Virus record (IMG/VR): IMGVR_UViG_3300042471_000049
Span: 1 to 31,499 of that record
From: a virus
Length of the DNA stretch: 31,499 nt
Reading direction: 5' to 3' (one strand)
Shown: in pieces, positions 30,102 through 31,499 of the stretch
Layout of the letters: each line of letters starts with the position of its first letter
Position numbering within the stretch: the first letter of the stretch is position 1
Made by a program: the position numbers and the translations under genes
The notes under the pieces: model-generated
Told to the model about the DNA's origin: nothing
Databases searched by the model: none
What the model saw: only the letters and a program-made list of their open reading frames with translations

Positions 30102-30374
30102 ATGATTGTACTAAACATTTGCAAAGAAGAAATTAACTGGAAGGAAGCTAAAAACGGCAAACACTACGCAAACGTAGCTACCGACTTTTTAAAGCAACCA
30201 GATGAAAAAGGAAACACTCACACTGTATGGAACAACCAAACCCAAGAGGAAAGAGCAGAAAAAGCTAAGAAAAACTATTGTGGTAGAGGTAAGCAAGTTT
30301 CTTATAACGCACCAACAGGTAAAAAAGAATTTGCCGTAAACCAACAAGAAAGCGAGGACGATTTGCCCTTTTAG
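30102..30374 (+). CDS. small SSB-like protein with DDLPF tail
   Basis: The 90-residue protein ends in QQESEDDLPF, matching the acidic C-terminal tip (DDxPF) that bacterial SSB uses to bind partner proteins such as recombinases and repair enzymes. The body (MIVLNICKEEINWKEAKNGK, YANVATDFLKQ) is strand-rich and plausible as a compact OB-type fold, but shorter than bacterial SSB. Its place two genes after the Bet-like annealase supports a DNA replication/recombination role. The tip is seen; ssDNA binding is inferred. Confidence 0.65.
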   Translation: MIVLNICKEEINWKEAKNGKHYANVATDFLKQPDEKGNTHTVWNNQTQEERAEKAKKNYCGRGKQVSYNAPTGKKEFAVNQQESEDDLPF

Positions 30375-30406
30375 AATGTGATATTTTAATTACCATTTTA
30401 ATTCAT

Positions 30407-30414
30407 TATATTTG
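30407..30414 (+). promoter_or_regulatory. -7 box TATATTTG before the HNH gene
   Basis: A perfect box ends 14 bases before the ATG at 30429. No TTTG is visible at the -33 position, only T-rich sequence. It would let the nuclease gene be expressed alone. Confidence 0.45.
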
Positions 30415-30428
30415 TATAAAATAATAAT

Positions 30429-30953
30429 ATGAAGCAATGTTTTAAATGTAAAGAAATAAAGCCTTTAGATGATTTTTATAAACATCCTAAAATGCCTGAT
30501 GGTGTAGTAAATAAATGTAAAATATGCAACAAAAAGGATATTTTAGAAAATTATAATAAAAATAAACTTGACCCTAATTTCATATTAAAAGAAAGAAAAA
30601 GGGGTAGAGAAAAATTTCAAAGGCTTTATTCAGGTAAAACTCATAATAATTATAAAAAACAAATAATTTATAGAGATAAATATCCTGAAAAAATAAAGGC
30701 TGCAAGAAAATCGCAAAGTATGAGTAAGTATAAGCCATTTGAAGGAGCAGAAAAACATCATTGGTCATATAATGAAGGACATTATAAAGATGTAATATGG
30801 TTAAGCACAAAAGACCATAATAAGGCACACAGATTTATTATATATGACCAAGAAAGAATGATGTATAGAAGGATTGACAATCTTCAATTGCTTGATACTA
30901 AAGAATATCACGAAGGTTATATTAAATCAATAATATTAACTGAAGAAGATTAA
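30429..30953 (+). CDS. HNH endonuclease with N-terminal zinc finger
   Basis: The 174-residue protein begins with a four-cysteine zinc site (C4, C7, C30, C33) followed by a basic helical linker. The C-terminal domain KHHWSYNEGHYKDVIWL (109-125) with H110, H111, H118, then H130 and H134 in DHNKAHRFIIYD is a compact HNH/His-Me finger variant. It has its own promoter box, more AT-rich codons than its neighbours and no overlap with flanking genes, as expected of a mobile or recently gained gene (moron or free-standing homing nuclease). Confidence 0.75.
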   Translation: MKQCFKCKEIKPLDDFYKHPKMPDGVVNKCKICNKKDILENYNKNKLDPNFILKERKRGREKFQRLYSGKTHNNYKKQIIYRDKYPEKIKAARKSQSMSKYKPFEGAEKHHWSYNEGHYKDVIWLSTKDHNKAHRFIIYDQERMMYRRIDNLQLLDTKEYHEGYIKSIILTEED

Positions 30954-31011
30954 ACCATTCTAACCCCCACGTTGGGCGATAACGTTAAGCGCAAATTTAA
31001 AACCTACCAAT

Positions 31012-31206
31012 ATGAGAGCAGTAACCATTACACAAATTGACCCTAACGAATTAAAAGATATTATTGAAGATTCTATGTTTAGAGTATTATGCAAACAGAA
31101 ACATAATGATATTATTAAGTTAGAAATTAAAATTAAACAATTAGAAAAACTATTAAAAACCTACAACTATGAGCCAAAACCAACAAATCGCAAACTACCT
31201 AAATAA
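31012..31206 (+). CDS. 64-residue helical early protein
   Basis: Starts MRAVTITQIDPNELKDIIED, an N-terminal pattern seen before HTH modules of phage excisionase-like proteins, but the HTH itself is absent; the rest is a Lys-rich coiled coil (KLEIKIKQLEKLLKTYN). The start is preceded by CTACCAAT. It overlaps the HTH_39 gene by 38 bases. Function unknown. Confidence 0.5.
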   Translation: MRAVTITQIDPNELKDIIEDSMFRVLCKQKHNDIIKLEIKIKQLEKLLKTYNYEPKPTNRKLPK

Positions 31207-31363
31207 AGGTAGAAAATTAACCCCTATTGATGCTTTAAACAAGTTCGGATGCTTTAGATTAGCAGCACGAATAGCAGACCTTAGAAACGATGGAATGAAC
31301 ATTAAAACTACCATTGTTAAGCTAAAAAATAAGAAGCAAATAGCACAGTATTCAATTAATTAG
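31169..31363 (+). CDS. HTH_39-family small helix-turn-helix protein
   Basis: The product contains GRKLTPIDALNKFGCFRLAA then RIADLRNDGMNI, the HTH_39 signature (TPxeALxxFGcfRLaARIxdLR). Such proteins of about 60-80 residues are common beside phage replication genes and are probably DNA-binding regulators. The gene sits directly upstream of the leader RNA promoter (box at 31366), so it is a candidate controller of that promoter. A variant fragment of the same gene begins the window. Confidence 0.75.
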   Translation: MSQNQQIANYLNKGRKLTPIDALNKFGCFRLAARIADLRNDGMNIKTTIVKLKNKKQIAQYSIN

Positions 31364-31365
31364 TT

Positions 31366-31373
31366 TAACTTTG
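31366..31373 (+). promoter_or_regulatory. -7 box TAACTTTG inside a 12-bp palindrome
   Basis: The box is a perfect TAnnTTTG and begins two bases after the HTH stop codon. It overlaps CTTTGTACAAAG (31369-31380), a perfect palindrome that could be an operator. In the other copy (113-120) both the box and the palindrome are broken by one base. Confidence 0.5.
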
Positions 31374-31378
31374 TACAA

Positions 31379-31462
31379 AGGATGTAGGATATCCTAACTA
31401 AAACTTATTGGCTCAAAGCTGAAACCCTAATCCTACTGGGGTGGATGCCGAGAGCCTTTTTT
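31379..31462 (+). ncRNA. candidate structured leader RNA (second copy)
   Basis: Identical over its whole length to 126-209, including all complementary segments and the terminal T run. It is the same RNA seen at the other end of a circular sequence. Confidence 0.45.
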
Positions 31463-31467
31463 ATTTT

Positions 31468-31499
31468 ATGGCTAAAGACCCAGCAGTGTTATTTTACAC
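31468..31499 (+). CDS. 5' fragment of the DnaD-like replication gene
   Basis: The first ten codons (MAKDPAVLFY) of the gene at 215, cut by the window end and identical in sequence to that copy. It shows that the replication gene continues across the junction of a circular map. Confidence 0.8.
   Translation, partial: MAKDPAVLFY

Noticed and set aside
30954-31011. Integron attC-like site after the HNH gene (GTTAAGC core)
   Set aside because: The matching inverse core (RYYYAAC) is not present in the right place and the spacer is too short for a convincing attC fold.
1-31499. Temperate lifestyle
   Set aside because: No integrase, CI-like repressor or excisionase is recognisable; the RHH and HTH_39 proteins alone do not support lysogeny.

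Overview
This window reads as a complete or nearly complete genome of a small tailed phage (siphovirus-type, HK97-fold capsid) of a Bacteroidetes/Flavobacteriia-type host. The host call rests on three things: TAnnTTTG -7 boxes upstream of many genes (the Bacteroidetes promoter signature), starts that lack Shine-Dalgarno sequences, and AT-rich DNA carrying gene families familiar from Bacteroidetes phages. All recognisable genes lie on the + strand. No integrase, transposase, reverse transcriptase, CRISPR array or tRNA was seen, so nothing supports temperate integration.

The ends overlap. Bases 1-246 correspond to 31254-31499 with an offset of 31,253 bp. The last 127 positions (120-246 = 31373-31499) are identical, and the first 119 carry 7 substitutions. 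The simplest reading is a circular or circularly permuted genome of about 31.25 kb, sampled from a population containing two variants at the junction. Read around the circle, the early/replication block is one unit from about 27660 through the junction to about 3010.

Layout. (1) 1-214: 3' end of an HTH gene, a promoter and a short structured leader RNA ending in a terminator just before the first start codon. (2) 215-3011: DnaD-like replication protein, a partner protein, a tiny membrane protein, a NUMOD-like protein, a NinG-like nuclease, a basic microprotein, a zinc-ribbon protein and a ParB-like protein. (3) 3035-8673: small and large terminase, portal, Mu F-like head protein, prohead protease and major capsid protein, closed by a strong terminator. 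(4) 8761-13288: head-tail connectors, tail terminator, tail tube, tail assembly chaperones joined by a programmed -1 frameshift on a ten-A run, and a short tape measure. (5) 13288-22653: tail hub/tip protein, a second tail-tube-fold protein, two large fibres and accessory fibre proteins. (6) 22682-25811: lysis region of small membrane proteins, overlapping secreted proteins, a holin candidate, an M15 peptidase and a GH24-like lysozyme. (7) 25821-27310: metallophosphoesterase and an HExxH protein. (8) 27311-27663: the only long gene-free stretch, with two terminators, operator-like repeats and a strong early promoter. (9) 27664-31363: early genes including an RHH protein, a DnaA domain IV-like protein, a Bet/RecT annealase, an SSB-like protein with a DDLPF tail, an HNH nuclease and an HTH_39 protein.

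The most unusual items are the leader RNA with its variable promoter, three promoter boxes placed exactly 4 nt before a start codon (predicted leaderless mRNAs), the frameshift, the second tube-like protein, the 124-residue repeats in the 1272-residue fibre, and nested overlapping genes in the lysis and early regions.
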